Shown here piece by piece: positions 24,411 to 32,907 of a stretch of DNA of 64,000 bases. The notes under the pieces were generated by a model. That model saw nothing but the letters and a program-made list of their open reading frames with translations. It was not told the DNA's origin and did not search any database. The position numbers and the translations under genes are program-made. Numbering within the stretch: position 1 is the stretch's first letter; every line of letters begins with the position of its first letter. The DNA is from Sphingobacterium sp. (lineage in GTDB: Bacteria > Bacteroidota > Bacteroidia > Sphingobacteriales > Sphingobacteriaceae), in contig JAITLV010000340.1 of NCBI GenBank assembly GCA_031277685.1, positions 1-64,000 of the forward strand, written 5' to 3'.

Positions 24411-25802
24411 TTATTTTTGTGAGTTAATCTTTATGCTGCGAAATGATACCCGATCACCATGATCCTGTAATAGAATAAATCCTTCATTTGCTTCGCCAAA
24501 ATTATCCCAGTCTTTATATTTACTGATAGCAACAAGATCTTTAAATTCTTTTGATCCTCTTTCATAAGTTAACATCTTGACTCCATTCAGATAATGCTCA
24601 ACCTTATTATCAGCTGTGACTACTACTCGTCCTCTATTCCATTCACCAATAGGTTTTCGGGCACGTCCATCTCTATTTGAAGTAATGAGATCATAAAGTG
24701 ATGCAAGGGTACGATTACCATCCCGGCCTAGTTTTGCATCTGGATGTAACGCATCATCAAGTACCTGATATTCTAGACCAATTGCCGATCCTTTAGATTT
24801 TTCTTTCAGTGTTACAAAATACTTCACACCACTGTTGGCACCAGGACTAAGTTTAAATTCAAAGGAAAGATCAAACACCTTGTATTTATCTTTGGTCACA
24901 ATATCACCGCCATTAGTAGACTCACCACCATCAGATTTCAAAACAGTTAATTGACCATCTTTAATTTCCCAACCACGATCTGGGAATTTATCACCGTGTA
25001 TACTCCGCCATCCATTAGAAGTCTTGCCATCAAATAGCAACTTTACGCCTTTTTTTCTTTCAGCATCCGCTATTTCATTTGGTTTTAGATTGACAATATA
25101 AACATCTTTTGGAAAGCCTTTCGACTTCAGATCGGCTGTCTTTATCTTAACATTTTTGAAATAGACTTTCTTTCCATCTAACTCAGCAGGGATACTATGT
25201 ACCTGTAATCCGATAAAGCCTGTCCGGTCAATTGTGTCTACTACATAAGAAACAGGAATATCATTAACCCAGGTACGAAGTTCGTCGCCTATTGCTTCAA
25301 TTCGAATATGGTTATATTCCTCTGCTTTATATGCTTTTTTTGCATTTTCATTGAGATCCAAGGGATAAAGCCAGCCACGACGTGCCTCATCATAAATACC
25401 ACCACTCCAGGCTCTCGAGGAAGGGTCTATCTCTACTTGCCTTCCATAGACCTTGCCACGGCCATCATTAGCATTAGGGTCAAGATGACTCCGGGTCTGG
25501 ATACCCGAATTAGTTTGACTCCCCTCTAGCTTCACATCCAATTCCAATATAAAATCATCGTATTCTTTTTCAGTGATCAAAAATGAATTTGGTGTTCCTT
25601 TAGTCATTCGACCCACGATTGCATCTCCCTCAATAGAATAAGGAGCTTTTCCACCAACGGTTTTCCAGCCATTCAGTGTTTTCCCGTCAAAAAGATTAGT
25701 CCAACCTTTTTCTAAGCTTTTATTCATCTGCGCATGCGATAAAATTGTATTCCCAACCATCGCTGCCATCAAGACAGACTTAAATATTGTGTTTCTTTTC
25801 AT
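24411..25802 (-). CDS. DUF1080 protein with two 3-keto-glycoside hydrolase-like domains
   Basis: 463 residues with a signal peptide (LSHAQ, about 25). Two tandem DUF1080 (PF06439) concanavalin-like domains: about 35-222 (starts WTNLFDGKTLNGWKTVGG) and about 258-461 (starts VKLLFDGKTSNGWRSIHG). Both keep the family opening LFDGKT and the pattern ExKL...NSGI/NSGV. Members of this family hydrolyse 3-keto-glycosides, releasing 3-keto-glucose. The duplication is notable but not rare in this phylum. It heads the two-gene operon with the Gfo/Idh oxidoreductase. Confidence 0.85.
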   Translation of the reverse strand: MKRNTIFKSVLMAAMVGNTILSHAQMNKSLEKGWTNLFDGKTLNGWKTVGGKAPYSIEGDAIVGRMTKGTPNSFLITEKEYDDFILELDVKLEGSQTNSGIQTRSHLDPNANDGRGKVYGRQVEIDPSSRAWSGGIYDEARRGWLYPLDLNENAKKAYKAEEYNHIRIEAIGDELRTWVNDIPVSYVVDTIDRTGFIGLQVHSIPAELDGKKVYFKNVKIKTADLKSKGFPKDVYIVNLKPNEIADAERKKGVKLLFDGKTSNGWRSIHGDKFPDRGWEIKDGQLTVLKSDGGESTNGGDIVTKDKYKVFDLSFEFKLSPGANSGVKYFVTLKEKSKGSAIGLEYQVLDDALHPDAKLGRDGNRTLASLYDLITSNRDGRARKPIGEWNRGRVVVTADNKVEHYLNGVKMLTYERGSKEFKDLVAISKYKDWDNFGEANEGFILLQDHGDRVSFRSIKINSQK

Positions 25803-26207
25803 TGTGATAATTTACTTCTTGAGCGTGTATGCCCGGTTTATTTATTGAATATTGGTTTATTAATCAGACTCTGTGTACTCCGTTTTGCAATAGTGGGATA
25901 TTAAAATTATGATGTGGTTTAATCCCTAGCGATTTAGGATAGCAGTACACTATTCTCACCTAATGGTTGTATTTCCAATTGGTTTTGTCTAACAATATAT
26001 CAATTAATATAGGTGAAATGAACCAAATCTTATGATTTATTTACGAAAACGTTTGAAACAACTGAAAAGTTAATACGTAAAATAACCAGAATAAAAATAC
26101 AACAAAAGCGTCTCTCATGCTAACAAATAGATTCCAGCTGCAATTCTTCTTGCCCCTGTCTGTAAACCAACATAAAAACCAAAAAAACAATTAGATATAT
26201 AAAAATG

Positions 26208-26227
26208 GCACGGTATAAATACCGTGC
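26208..26227. repeat. Perfect palindrome GCACGGTAT-AA-ATACCGTGC
   Basis: Nine-base arms around AA. As RNA it would form an 8-bp hairpin with a TAAA loop. On the minus strand it is followed by CATTTTTATATA, like a terminator. No annotated gene on either strand reads into it, so it either ends an unrecognised short transcript or is a protein-binding site. Confidence 0.5.
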
Positions 26228-26416
26228 AAAATTATCCTATTTTTTCTTTCTTGCACTTTCGTAAGATCCCCTCACTATTTTTAAAAATAAAATAAAAACA
26301 ATCAGTAAAAAATTTGGAGAATACGAAAATTATACACAACTTTAAAGCACAAACAGGTATTCCAAACAGGCTACAAAGTAGACAAAGGAAATTTTTTTAT
26401 TTTAAAAAGACGATTT

Positions 26417-26424
26417 TATCTTTG
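26417..26424 (+). promoter_or_regulatory. -7 promoter element
   Basis: TATCTTTG matches TAnnTTTG. A T-rich tract replaces the -33 TTTG. The expected start near 26431 gives a leader of about 70 bases before the ATG at 26504. Confidence 0.5.
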
Positions 26425-26503
26425 AGCATTTCATTGATTAAATTTTAATTGGTTTTTTTGCAGAAAAACTTCACTTAACGTATAGACAGTAGTATTCTAA
26501 AAT

Positions 26504-26989
26504 ATGACAATCAACTCGATTAAGGTATATACAGTAGTTTCAAAAGAACTTAAAGAAGATCCAGATGTATTCACAAACCTAGAGGGCGTTTTTTCTACTT
26601 ATGAAAAAGCACAGGAATACATTGATCATTTTTTTGGCAATGCAAAATTTGGTTATCGTGCTATTATACCGACCTTTTTGGATCCTTTTCAAGATGAAAT
26701 CCAAAACAATGACTCTTATTACAGCATTTCCTCACAGCTGGTTAACAACAAATTAGAAGTCGAAATCTGTAAAACTTCTTTTGCGGTGGTTCTTTCCGAA
26801 GTTGAAAAGCTGCGCATAGATGAAGCGACTTCAGAAAGACCATTAGAGATCAACTTACATTGCTTTGCTAGTTCTGAGGAAAGGGCTATTGAAAAATTCA
26901 ATAATTTGGTTTGCAACTATACAAAAGAACACAACCTAGACTTTCAGACTATGCCTTATCGAATAACAGATTCCGATCAGTGCTATTAG
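26504..26989 (+). CDS. Hypothetical protein
   Basis: 161 residues, no signal peptide or membrane segment. I do not recognise a family. The N-terminal half (IKVYTVVSKELKEDPDVFTN, then VFSTYEKAQEYIDHFF) resembles the small alpha/beta domains of uncharacterised Bacteroidota proteins in which a short strand is followed by a YEKAQ-type helix. The second half repeats a similar strand/helix design (EINLHCFASSEERAIEKFN), suggesting an internal duplication. It has its own promoter. Convergent with a Crp/Fnr-type gene 35 bases downstream. Confidence 0.6.
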   Translation: MTINSIKVYTVVSKELKEDPDVFTNLEGVFSTYEKAQEYIDHFFGNAKFGYRAIIPTFLDPFQDEIQNNDSYYSISSQLVNNKLEVEICKTSFAVVLSEVEKLRIDEATSERPLEINLHCFASSEERAIEKFNNLVCNYTKEHNLDFQTMPYRITDSDQCY

Positions 26990-27024
26990 TTTTCTAGTGA
27001 TCCTTTGACACTTTTCCCTTCATT

Positions 27025-27597
27025 TCAAGTATTTATTTTTTTCCGAATTTCACTCAGATATTCAGGTGTAAAACCTAAAAAAGATGCAATAAGGTACTGT
27101 GGTACACGTTGTACAAATTCGGGATACTTACGTAGCATATCCCGATAAAATTCTTCTTTGGGTAAAGAGAAAAGATATTTAACTCGCATCTGTGCCGCAG
27201 CATACGCCCGCTGATATACAAAACGAAAATAGCGCTCCATTAGCGGAAACTCTGTCATCAATTTCTCTTGATTTTCCTGACTAATGTATAAAACCTCAGC
27301 TTTTTCAACAGCCTGAATAAAGAAAGGACTCACAAGCTTGTGTTCATAGGCCATATTATCTGTTAGCCACCAATTTTCAACAGCAAATTCGGTGGTTTGT
27401 TCCACACCTTTTTCATTAATAAAAAACTTACGCAATATTCCTTTCAATACAAAATAATGATACCGACAAATCTGGCCTTCTTCTAACAGGTTTTCTTTTT
27501 TACCAATGAAGCCTACCTTAAAGTATTTTGACATCATCTCAAATGTGCTATCATCGACATGGATAAATTTTTCCAAATGTGCTCTAAATCTTTCCAA
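27025..27597 (-). CDS. Crp/Fnr family transcriptional regulator
   Basis: 190 residues. An N-terminal cyclic-nucleotide-binding-like beta-barrel (about 20-115: LLEEGQICRYHYFVLKGILR) is followed by the dimer helix and a short C-terminal helix-turn-helix (RVPQYLIASFLGFTPEYLSEIRKK). The GEhhARS phosphate cassette for cAMP is not evident, as in most Bacteroidota Crp-like proteins of this length, so the ligand is probably not cAMP. No obvious target operon adjoins it. Confidence 0.87.
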   Translation of the reverse strand: MERFRAHLEKFIHVDDSTFEMMSKYFKVGFIGKKENLLEEGQICRYHYFVLKGILRKFFINEKGVEQTTEFAVENWWLTDNMAYEHKLVSPFFIQAVEKAEVLYISQENQEKLMTEFPLMERYFRFVYQRAYAAAQMRVKYLFSLPKEEFYRDMLRKYPEFVQRVPQYLIASFLGFTPEYLSEIRKKINT

Positions 27598-27950
27598 TTC
27601 ACTATATTTAATTTTGACATCAAAAATCTTAGCTTCTTATGCAAGATACCATAAAAAGTCATTTCAAACAAAGCAAAAGTCACGCTAAAAATCTAGTATT
27701 AATAACACTTATCTCTTTTGTAGATTCACCTTTATATCAAAAACAGGTGAAATCGAATCAAATAATTGTTCAATAGCGCCAAATTGCAAATGGAGGTCTT
27801 GGGATATGCTATCAACTTGTATATTTGAATAGTAGTATTGTTGGATTTATCGGAAGCTACGATAGCTAAAGACAAGAATAACCATTTGGCCAATAAAAAA
27901 AACTTATGAACGAAACTAAGACAGCCACTATAATAATTAAACTATTTAGG
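27598..27950. other. Intergenic region, nothing recognised
   Basis: About 350 AT-rich bases between the divergent Crp/Fnr gene and a lipoprotein-like gene. It should hold both promoters; I found no convincing box, hairpin or reading frame. Confidence 0.3.
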
Positions 27951-28814
27951 ATGAAAATAGTTAGCTTAAACATTGAACAGCTTCTTTATAGCGCTTTAAC
28001 TTATATCAAAACCAGATCATTCGTGTTGGTCTATTGCCTACCTCTTACTACTTTGTTGATCCAGTCCTGTTTTCAGAACATAACCGCACAAGGATCAGCC
28101 ACCACTACTACAATTAAGCAAAAAAGTATATCCAAGACAGGACAGCAAAAGGAGAAAGTTGTTGAAATCGGATATTACGACAGGTATGAAACACTACCCA
28201 AATTTCATTTAGATACGGCCAGCGAAGAGGACTTTTTATTGCAACCAAGTAGATCAACCTTCAAAAAGGAAAAGCTGCATATGGAAAAAGGTTTTTTCTC
28301 CATTCCTATAGAAAATAGACAAACCAGATTTAAAGCATACGATGAAAATAACGGTGAGGACGGATTAAATGGAAATGAATACCTCGGTTATGATAATAGC
28401 TTAAAACTCTATGCTATTCAACAAAATTCTGTATCAGAGAGTTTGGGGTTTGCAGAAATGAATTTAATCCATAGCGGAACCGGTTATCACTATCGGATTA
28501 TCTCTTTGGGTGACTGGTCCGTATCTTTACCTGTCCCCTCTATCAACAACATGTACATGGTCTATTGGCAAAATCCGGAATACGAATCCAAGACATTAAG
28601 TATTGCTGTTTTAAAAATCAATACGAAAGCACCTTATCGAAATTTACTCAAAGAGTATACATCCTGTTTTACCGATAATGGTCTTTCAATTGAAGAAATA
28701 CGCTGGAAAGATAACAATCATTTCTTTATCAAAGCCTATACGTCTAGCCTGGATGGGCAAGGTGATGAATTTCGTACCTACAGTTATTTTAATGCAAAAA
28801 TAAATAACAAATAG
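27951..28814 (+). CDS. Hypothetical secreted protein, possible lipoprotein
   Basis: An upstream ATG at 27906 is also possible, but the ATG at 27951 (MKIVSLNIEQLL) is closer to the hydrophobic leader. The leader LVYCLPLTTLLIQSC fits a lipobox with an unusual Gln, or a normal signal cut after NITAQ. The mature part (about 230 residues) has no motif I recognise; it is rich in Asn, Tyr and Ser, as expected of an extracytoplasmic protein. No operon partner: folK lies convergent 110 bases downstream. Confidence 0.6.
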   Translation: MKIVSLNIEQLLYSALTYIKTRSFVLVYCLPLTTLLIQSCFQNITAQGSATTTTIKQKSISKTGQQKEKVVEIGYYDRYETLPKFHLDTASEEDFLLQPSRSTFKKEKLHMEKGFFSIPIENRQTRFKAYDENNGEDGLNGNEYLGYDNSLKLYAIQQNSVSESLGFAEMNLIHSGTGYHYRIISLGDWSVSLPVPSINNMYMVYWQNPEYESKTLSIAVLKINTKAPYRNLLKEYTSCFTDNGLSIEEIRWKDNNHFFIKAYTSSLDGQGDEFRTYSYFNAKINNK

Positions 28815-28924
28815 CAGGATTTAATTATATACCGAAGTATCAGACGACTACAAATAATTCTCCGGAATCTAAACGAATAATCTTAGAAGCATATTAAGGC
28901 AATTTGCAAAATATCATAAATTCT

Positions 28925-29383
28925 TTATTGCCATTTAAATATTTCGGGCTGCAACTGCTTGACAAAGTCATATAAAAAGGGAAGTTGCACGATATCTTTT
29001 TCATCAGCAATGCTTCCATTAAAAGTAATCACATCGAGGTCAATAATTCGGGGGACATGCTTCTTGATATCCTTCATACGCCCCATCTCCAATTCGATCT
29101 GCTCCAATTCGGCCTGTAGGTCAAATAAAGGTAAATATGTATACAATAATAATGCGCCATTCAAAAAATCAGGTTGGGTTTCAAATTGAAGTGGTTTGGT
29201 ATAGATGAAAGCAGTTTGCTTCCCCATCCGTCCCAATTTCTGGATAGCATTCAAGGCATCTGCAATATTTTTTTCAGGATCAATATTTGATCCCAATAGA
29301 ATCAAAGCTGTATTGATTTGATTTGTATGAGTTATCTGTCTATTACCTGTAGCACAAAATATCTCGGCTTTCGTTCCTTTCAT
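28925..29383 (-). CDS. folK: HPPK-like 2-amino-4-hydroxy-6-hydroxymethyldihydropteridine diphosphokinase
   Basis: 152 residues. HPPK motifs: ALILLGSNIDPEKNI near the N-terminus, QPDFLNGALLL (pterin-binding), and PRIIDLDVITFNG, matching the P-R-x-[IL]-D-L-D-[IL] signature with the Mg-binding aspartates. The E-x-x-[ML]-G-R segment is present as LEMGRMKD. It would transfer pyrophosphate from ATP to the pterin in folate synthesis. There is an N-terminal extension of about 25 residues. It is not near other fol genes, and the arginine-rich loop is shorter than in classic FolK, so a paralogue with an altered role is possible. Confidence 0.8.
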   Translation of the reverse strand: MKGTKAEIFCATGNRQITHTNQINTALILLGSNIDPEKNIADALNAIQKLGRMGKQTAFIYTKPLQFETQPDFLNGALLLYTYLPLFDLQAELEQIELEMGRMKDIKKHVPRIIDLDVITFNGSIADEKDIVQLPFLYDFVKQLQPEIFKWQ

Positions 29384-29644
29384 TTTCTTTTATATTCCTT
29401 GCGAGTTAGTTGATGGAGTCAGCCATCACCGATATGTAGGATTTTACTTAACCTAGCAATGAAGATGTTATTCATTAAATATGGAGAATCACGATTAGGC
29501 TTCCATTTGTCTATATGGTCAACGTAAATCATCCTTACCACAATCGGGCAAACTCTGCAAGCAATTTTTCTGCCAAGAAATTACATCGTCTTGACTGGAC
29601 CTGCTACACAACCTCAGTATTTTCTTTTCAATTTGCAGTTGTTG

Positions 29645-30754
29645 TTAGCCAACAATGTAGTGTACATCATGTGCTTCCATTAGCTGTGGGACTTCCAAAT
29701 TATGAAGCATTTTATCCAATACAAGGTCTGGCAGTGGATAATCTCTATCCCGATTTTGCATACGCCACTGACGGTATGGCTTTTCAATATAGACCAGCTC
29801 AACATAGGCTTGATAGCTCACAAATAAGTCTATCAACTGTTTGCGCATTAAAGCGGTAATATTCGTTGCATTCCATATAAAGTCATGCCCCTTTCGTAAA
29901 TAAATCTTGGCTTGTTCTTTCGCCTGTTGCACTACCCAACCATTCCGTTTTCTATCTGTCGGATCAATTCGATGTTTACGGCGGATATCATCAAGGCTAA
30001 TGACAGGCATATCCCTGTTATTCTTTGCGATATAGTGATCTTTCCCCATTCCGGGTAATCCGGATAACATAATAACCTTGGATCTAAACGTATCAAAAGG
30101 AATGTAATCCACATAACCATCTTCGTTATTGAAGTAAGTAAATTGTGCATTTGGTGTCGAAAAAGATCGTGGAGAATGCCAGCAACCAATCTCTCTAGTA
30201 TATAGTTCAAATAGCTCCAGTGCCTCAAGCAATTTTTCCTGATCCCGACAGATCCGTCCCTTAGCGTCAGCCTCCGCCAGAAGCTTTAACTCGGCCATAT
30301 TTACGCTCATTGATGCAACCAATGCATGACGCATAGGATCAACTTTATCCAACAACCAAAGTGGTAAACCATGGAATCGCACCAAACTTACAATTTCTTC
30401 CCGCAGGATAAAAGGCGTTTCAACATCACGAAACAAAATTTCTCGTGTTGTCTGTGCCCCTTTTCGTGCATGTCCCGGTGAACTGATCCGCCCTTGTTCG
30501 TCAATCAATGTAGTAGACCGTTTTTCAACATCGTGAAGCAATGCCGCAGCCCAAAGCAATTCCTGTCGTTGTTTATCCAGCTGTCCATAACTATGCGATT
30601 GCTGCAACTGCGCAAGCACTAACTGTGTATGGATAGCAACATTTCCCTCTGCATGGTGAATCGCATCCTGCGATACATTACGCATATCCTCAACCCAAGA
30701 AAATTGTCTTTCCAGATTGTTCCAATCTTTATCCGTTGTTAATTTCCATTCCAT
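29645..30754 (-). CDS. HD-Pnk: HD phosphoesterase fused to 5'-OH polynucleotide kinase
   Basis: 369 residues from ATG 30754, which overlaps the ligase stop codon (TAATG); the frame is open further upstream, but this start fits coupling. The N-terminal HD domain (about 30-190) has HHAEGN, LLHDVEK (H74 D75) and SPGHARKGA. The C-terminal P-loop kinase (about 226-369) has GLPGMGKD (232-239), SLDDIRRKHRID with the likely general-base Asp, and an Arg-rich lid (RQWRMQNRDRDYP). Enzymes of this architecture, described from Runella, heal RNA or DNA ends: 2',3'-phosphate removal and 5'-OH phosphorylation. With the ligase upstream this makes a complete end-healing and sealing pair. Confidence 0.9.
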   Translation of the reverse strand: MEWKLTTDKDWNNLERQFSWVEDMRNVSQDAIHHAEGNVAIHTQLVLAQLQQSHSYGQLDKQRQELLWAAALLHDVEKRSTTLIDEQGRISSPGHARKGAQTTREILFRDVETPFILREEIVSLVRFHGLPLWLLDKVDPMRHALVASMSVNMAELKLLAEADAKGRICRDQEKLLEALELFELYTREIGCWHSPRSFSTPNAQFTYFNNEDGYVDYIPFDTFRSKVIMLSGLPGMGKDHYIAKNNRDMPVISLDDIRRKHRIDPTDRKRNGWVVQQAKEQAKIYLRKGHDFIWNATNITALMRKQLIDLFVSYQAYVELVYIEKPYRQWRMQNRDRDYPLPDLVLDKMLHNLEVPQLMEAHDVHYIVG

Positions 30755-31452
30755 TAGTCTATCCCCCTTTCCCAAATAAGCTTTGTTCGTTTCCATGATT
30801 TTGTCCAATGTTCATCCGTCTGTACATGCCCCTTTCGCACATATTTAAAGACATTCTGTTTAAATTTGGAAACAGGATAGGCATCGGCATTTCGACAGAC
30901 CAAGCCTTCTGTCGTACAATAGGCACCTGTTCTCGGATCTGTGGATCCAAAGACTGATGATTGAGAAGCTAGGCTTTGTACAACTTCTTCCAGCTGTATT
31001 AGCATCAAATCCTGCACCCTATCCGATCTCAATAGGGGTACCATTGGTAAATCAAACAAGCTAGCGTAGAAGCTAACCTCCTCCCAGGAAAGCCAAACGT
31101 CCTTGATCCGAGCAGCAAATACATAATAATAATGCTCCAATTGTGTATATTCGATGGCATGTACCGCATAGAGGTTTTCGCCAAAAAACTCCAGGTCACC
31201 CAAATCATTCTTCAATCGTCCCCAATGTTCTCTTAGCTGGGCGGTCCAAGGAGATGTTGTCGGTGCGGCATGCGATCGGGCAAATACCCCGCGCTTAGAA
31301 AGGCAATTATTTTCGCCATCTAATTTTTCAGTATAAAGTAACTGTGAAAAAGATTGTATATCTGCCCAGTATTCATGATTAAAACGATCGTTACTGCTGG
31401 TTCCTGGTGAAAAAGGAAAATGGTAGGTACGACCATATTTTGTTGATTCCAT
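30754..31452 (-). CDS. RNA ligase (nucleotidyltransferase) of the RNA-repair pair
   Basis: 232 residues. Covalent nucleotidyltransferase motifs are in order: motif I EKLDGENN with the AMP-accepting K43, motif Ia ARSHAAPTTSPW, motif III FFGENLYAVHAI, motif IV EGLVCRN (E182), and motif V KFKQNVFKYVRK. It lacks extra domains, so it is a minimal ligase. It would seal ends healed by the HD-Pnk encoded directly downstream with a one-base stop/start overlap. Substrate RNA is unknown; tRNA cleaved by anticodon nucleases is a typical target for such systems. Confidence 0.9.
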   Translation of the reverse strand: MESTKYGRTYHFPFSPGTSSNDRFNHEYWADIQSFSQLLYTEKLDGENNCLSKRGVFARSHAAPTTSPWTAQLREHWGRLKNDLGDLEFFGENLYAVHAIEYTQLEHYYYVFAARIKDVWLSWEEVSFYASLFDLPMVPLLRSDRVQDLMLIQLEEVVQSLASQSSVFGSTDPRTGAYCTTEGLVCRNADAYPVSKFKQNVFKYVRKGHVQTDEHWTKSWKRTKLIWERGID

Positions 31453-31611
31453 TTTTATAAACTAAAGTGAATAATACTGATAAAAAAACATAGGTATAAC
31501 GATAATCAATTCGGATATCCATCCTATCGAATTACGTTATTCCTGTATATTTCGCTCAGCATTACATGACTTTGTCGTTAAAAAATGTATAACAATTATG
31601 ATCTATTAGGG

Positions 31612-31671
31612 CAAAAGTAGGTAATTTTCTTAAAATTAGAAAACCAGTATTTCTAATGGTATAAAAGAAAA
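31612..31671 (-). promoter_or_regulatory. Promoter and overlapping dyads upstream of the RNA ligase
   Basis: On the minus strand TACTTTTG (31619-31612) matches TAnnTTTG. Just upstream, evenly spaced arms alternate: TTTTCT (31625-31630), AGAAAA (31638-31643), TTTCTAAT (31650-31657) and AGAAAA (31666-31671). ATTAGAAA (31635-31642) and TTTCTAAT form a perfect 8-bp dyad with 7-base spacer. The layout suggests cooperative binding by a regulator at the -33 region. The predicted leader is about 150 bases. Confidence 0.5.
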
Positions 31672-31719
31672 TTAAATCTATAAATGAAAATATCTTTATT
31701 TAAGATGCTGTTTGAGCCG

Positions 31720-32907
31720 CTATATTCTGATAGGTGCATCCCAGCCTGTACGTTTATAATCCTGCTGATTGTTTAAAAAGAATTTGACATTATGTCCTCT
31801 AAGCCCTTTACCGGTTCGTAATATTTCATTAAGCTGTTCCGCCTGGATGTTTTGCAAAAGCATTTTTTCAATAAAGGGCTGTAGCTTCAGGTCATCTGCA
31901 ACGCGTTTGATCGGATATTGCACAAAGAACATATTGATTGCGTAATTTTTCGATATTTTGACAATCCAATCTTCCATTCCAACCTTCTTAAGTTGATCAA
32001 AAATTGTCGGGCAATCCAAACTAGTTCCATTGCGCAAGATAACACATTTGGTTTCAGCAGTTGTATACACTGCCACAATATCAACAAATCGGAGTTGCTG
32101 GAGGTTGATCTGTTTGGAAAATTCACCGCGTTTATCTAAGAGATTACCCAGTAAATACAGATCTATGTTATCAATGTCCATTCCATAAAGTTGCTCTTTG
32201 CTCTTTAGGTGATTTTCTTTTAAAATCGAGCTTTCCTTTAATGGAATTATTGATGCTGTCTGTTCGAATGCAGGTCTCTTTTGGATAAAAAGCCTTCTTC
32301 TTCTCACCATCGGCTGTGGAGAGGGAATTTCTTTTTCTAAACCTACATTGTGAATGACTTGCATGATAGGCCGGTTATAGATTACAGCGAGGTTCTGTCT
32401 TTGTCCGATAGAATCATAAAGCAACGACCAGTTCTCGCGCATATAGACCAGTAGACTATATGACACAAAAATAGTGGCATACCTTATCCCATAGACCTGC
32501 ATATGTAGCTCAAAAAGCATAGACCGTTCTACCGAAGACTGGCTATATATAAAGATAACAGCAACGTATAACAGTAGAAAAGGAAAAACAGAAACCAATA
32601 AAAGTGAAAAGAAAGCAATAAAATGTAATATAATATCTAAACCAGGTATGTTTTTAACCTGCTCTGTCAACCGTTCACGCATATAGGGTACACTCCAGTA
32701 TGTCGGCAAATTCAACACCAGGGACACCATTGTAGCCCCAATCCAAAATACAAAGATCATAATGACAACCAAAATCCAATATTTCAACTGGTCCGACCGA
32801 TCAAAAAAACCTTGGAATGATATTGTCTTTAGATTAAAAACAATAGACAATATCAGTGAACTCAAAAAATAAATAATAGATTTCATGACATGTTTCCGTA
32901 ATAACAT
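31720..32907 (-). CDS. Membrane protein with C-terminal LytTR-like DNA-binding domain
   Basis: 395 residues. About four membrane helices in the first 165 residues (for example YWILVVIMIFVFWIGATMVS and FIAFFSLLLVSVFPFLLLYV). A linker follows, then a C-terminal domain (about 255-350) with the LytTR pattern: LRFVDIVAVYTTAETKCVIL, a strand pair, LKKVGMEDWIVKISKNYAIN, where the I-x-K-S/N-x-x-I-N end matches LytTR R-x-H-x-S-x-x-V-N. This would be a one-component membrane regulator. The assignment of the DNA-binding domain is moderate. It is encoded just downstream of the RNA ligase promoter region, read in the same direction. Confidence 0.6.
   Translation of the reverse strand: MLLRKHVMKSIIYFLSSLILSIVFNLKTISFQGFFDRSDQLKYWILVVIMIFVFWIGATMVSLVLNLPTYWSVPYMRERLTEQVKNIPGLDIILHFIAFFSLLLVSVFPFLLLYVAVIFIYSQSSVERSMLFELHMQVYGIRYATIFVSYSLLVYMRENWSLLYDSIGQRQNLAVIYNRPIMQVIHNVGLEKEIPSPQPMVRRRRLFIQKRPAFEQTASIIPLKESSILKENHLKSKEQLYGMDIDNIDLYLLGNLLDKRGEFSKQINLQQLRFVDIVAVYTTAETKCVILRNGTSLDCPTIFDQLKKVGMEDWIVKISKNYAINMFFVQYPIKRVADDLKLQPFIEKMLLQNIQAEQLNEILRTGKGLRGHNVKFFLNNQQDYKRTGWDAPIRI

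Larger units (their letters stand above)
25803..26503. other. 700-base gene-free region with palindrome and LacI-like site
   Basis: Very AT-rich. It contains AAACGTTT (26047-26054, within GAAAACGTTTGA), which resembles a LacI-family operator core; a perfect 9-bp palindrome at 26208-26227; and a -7 box TATCTTTG at 26417-26424 for the next plus-strand gene. No reading frame was found. Confidence 0.45.

Noticed and set aside
29515..29859. Plus-strand frame of 114 codons.
   Set aside because: Most of it is antisense to HD-Pnk; no recognised domain.
29645..31452. RNA ligase and HD-Pnk as part of an antiphage or toxin-antitoxin island.
   Set aside because: No nuclease, toxin, integrase or other defence gene was found nearby; only the repair pair is supported.
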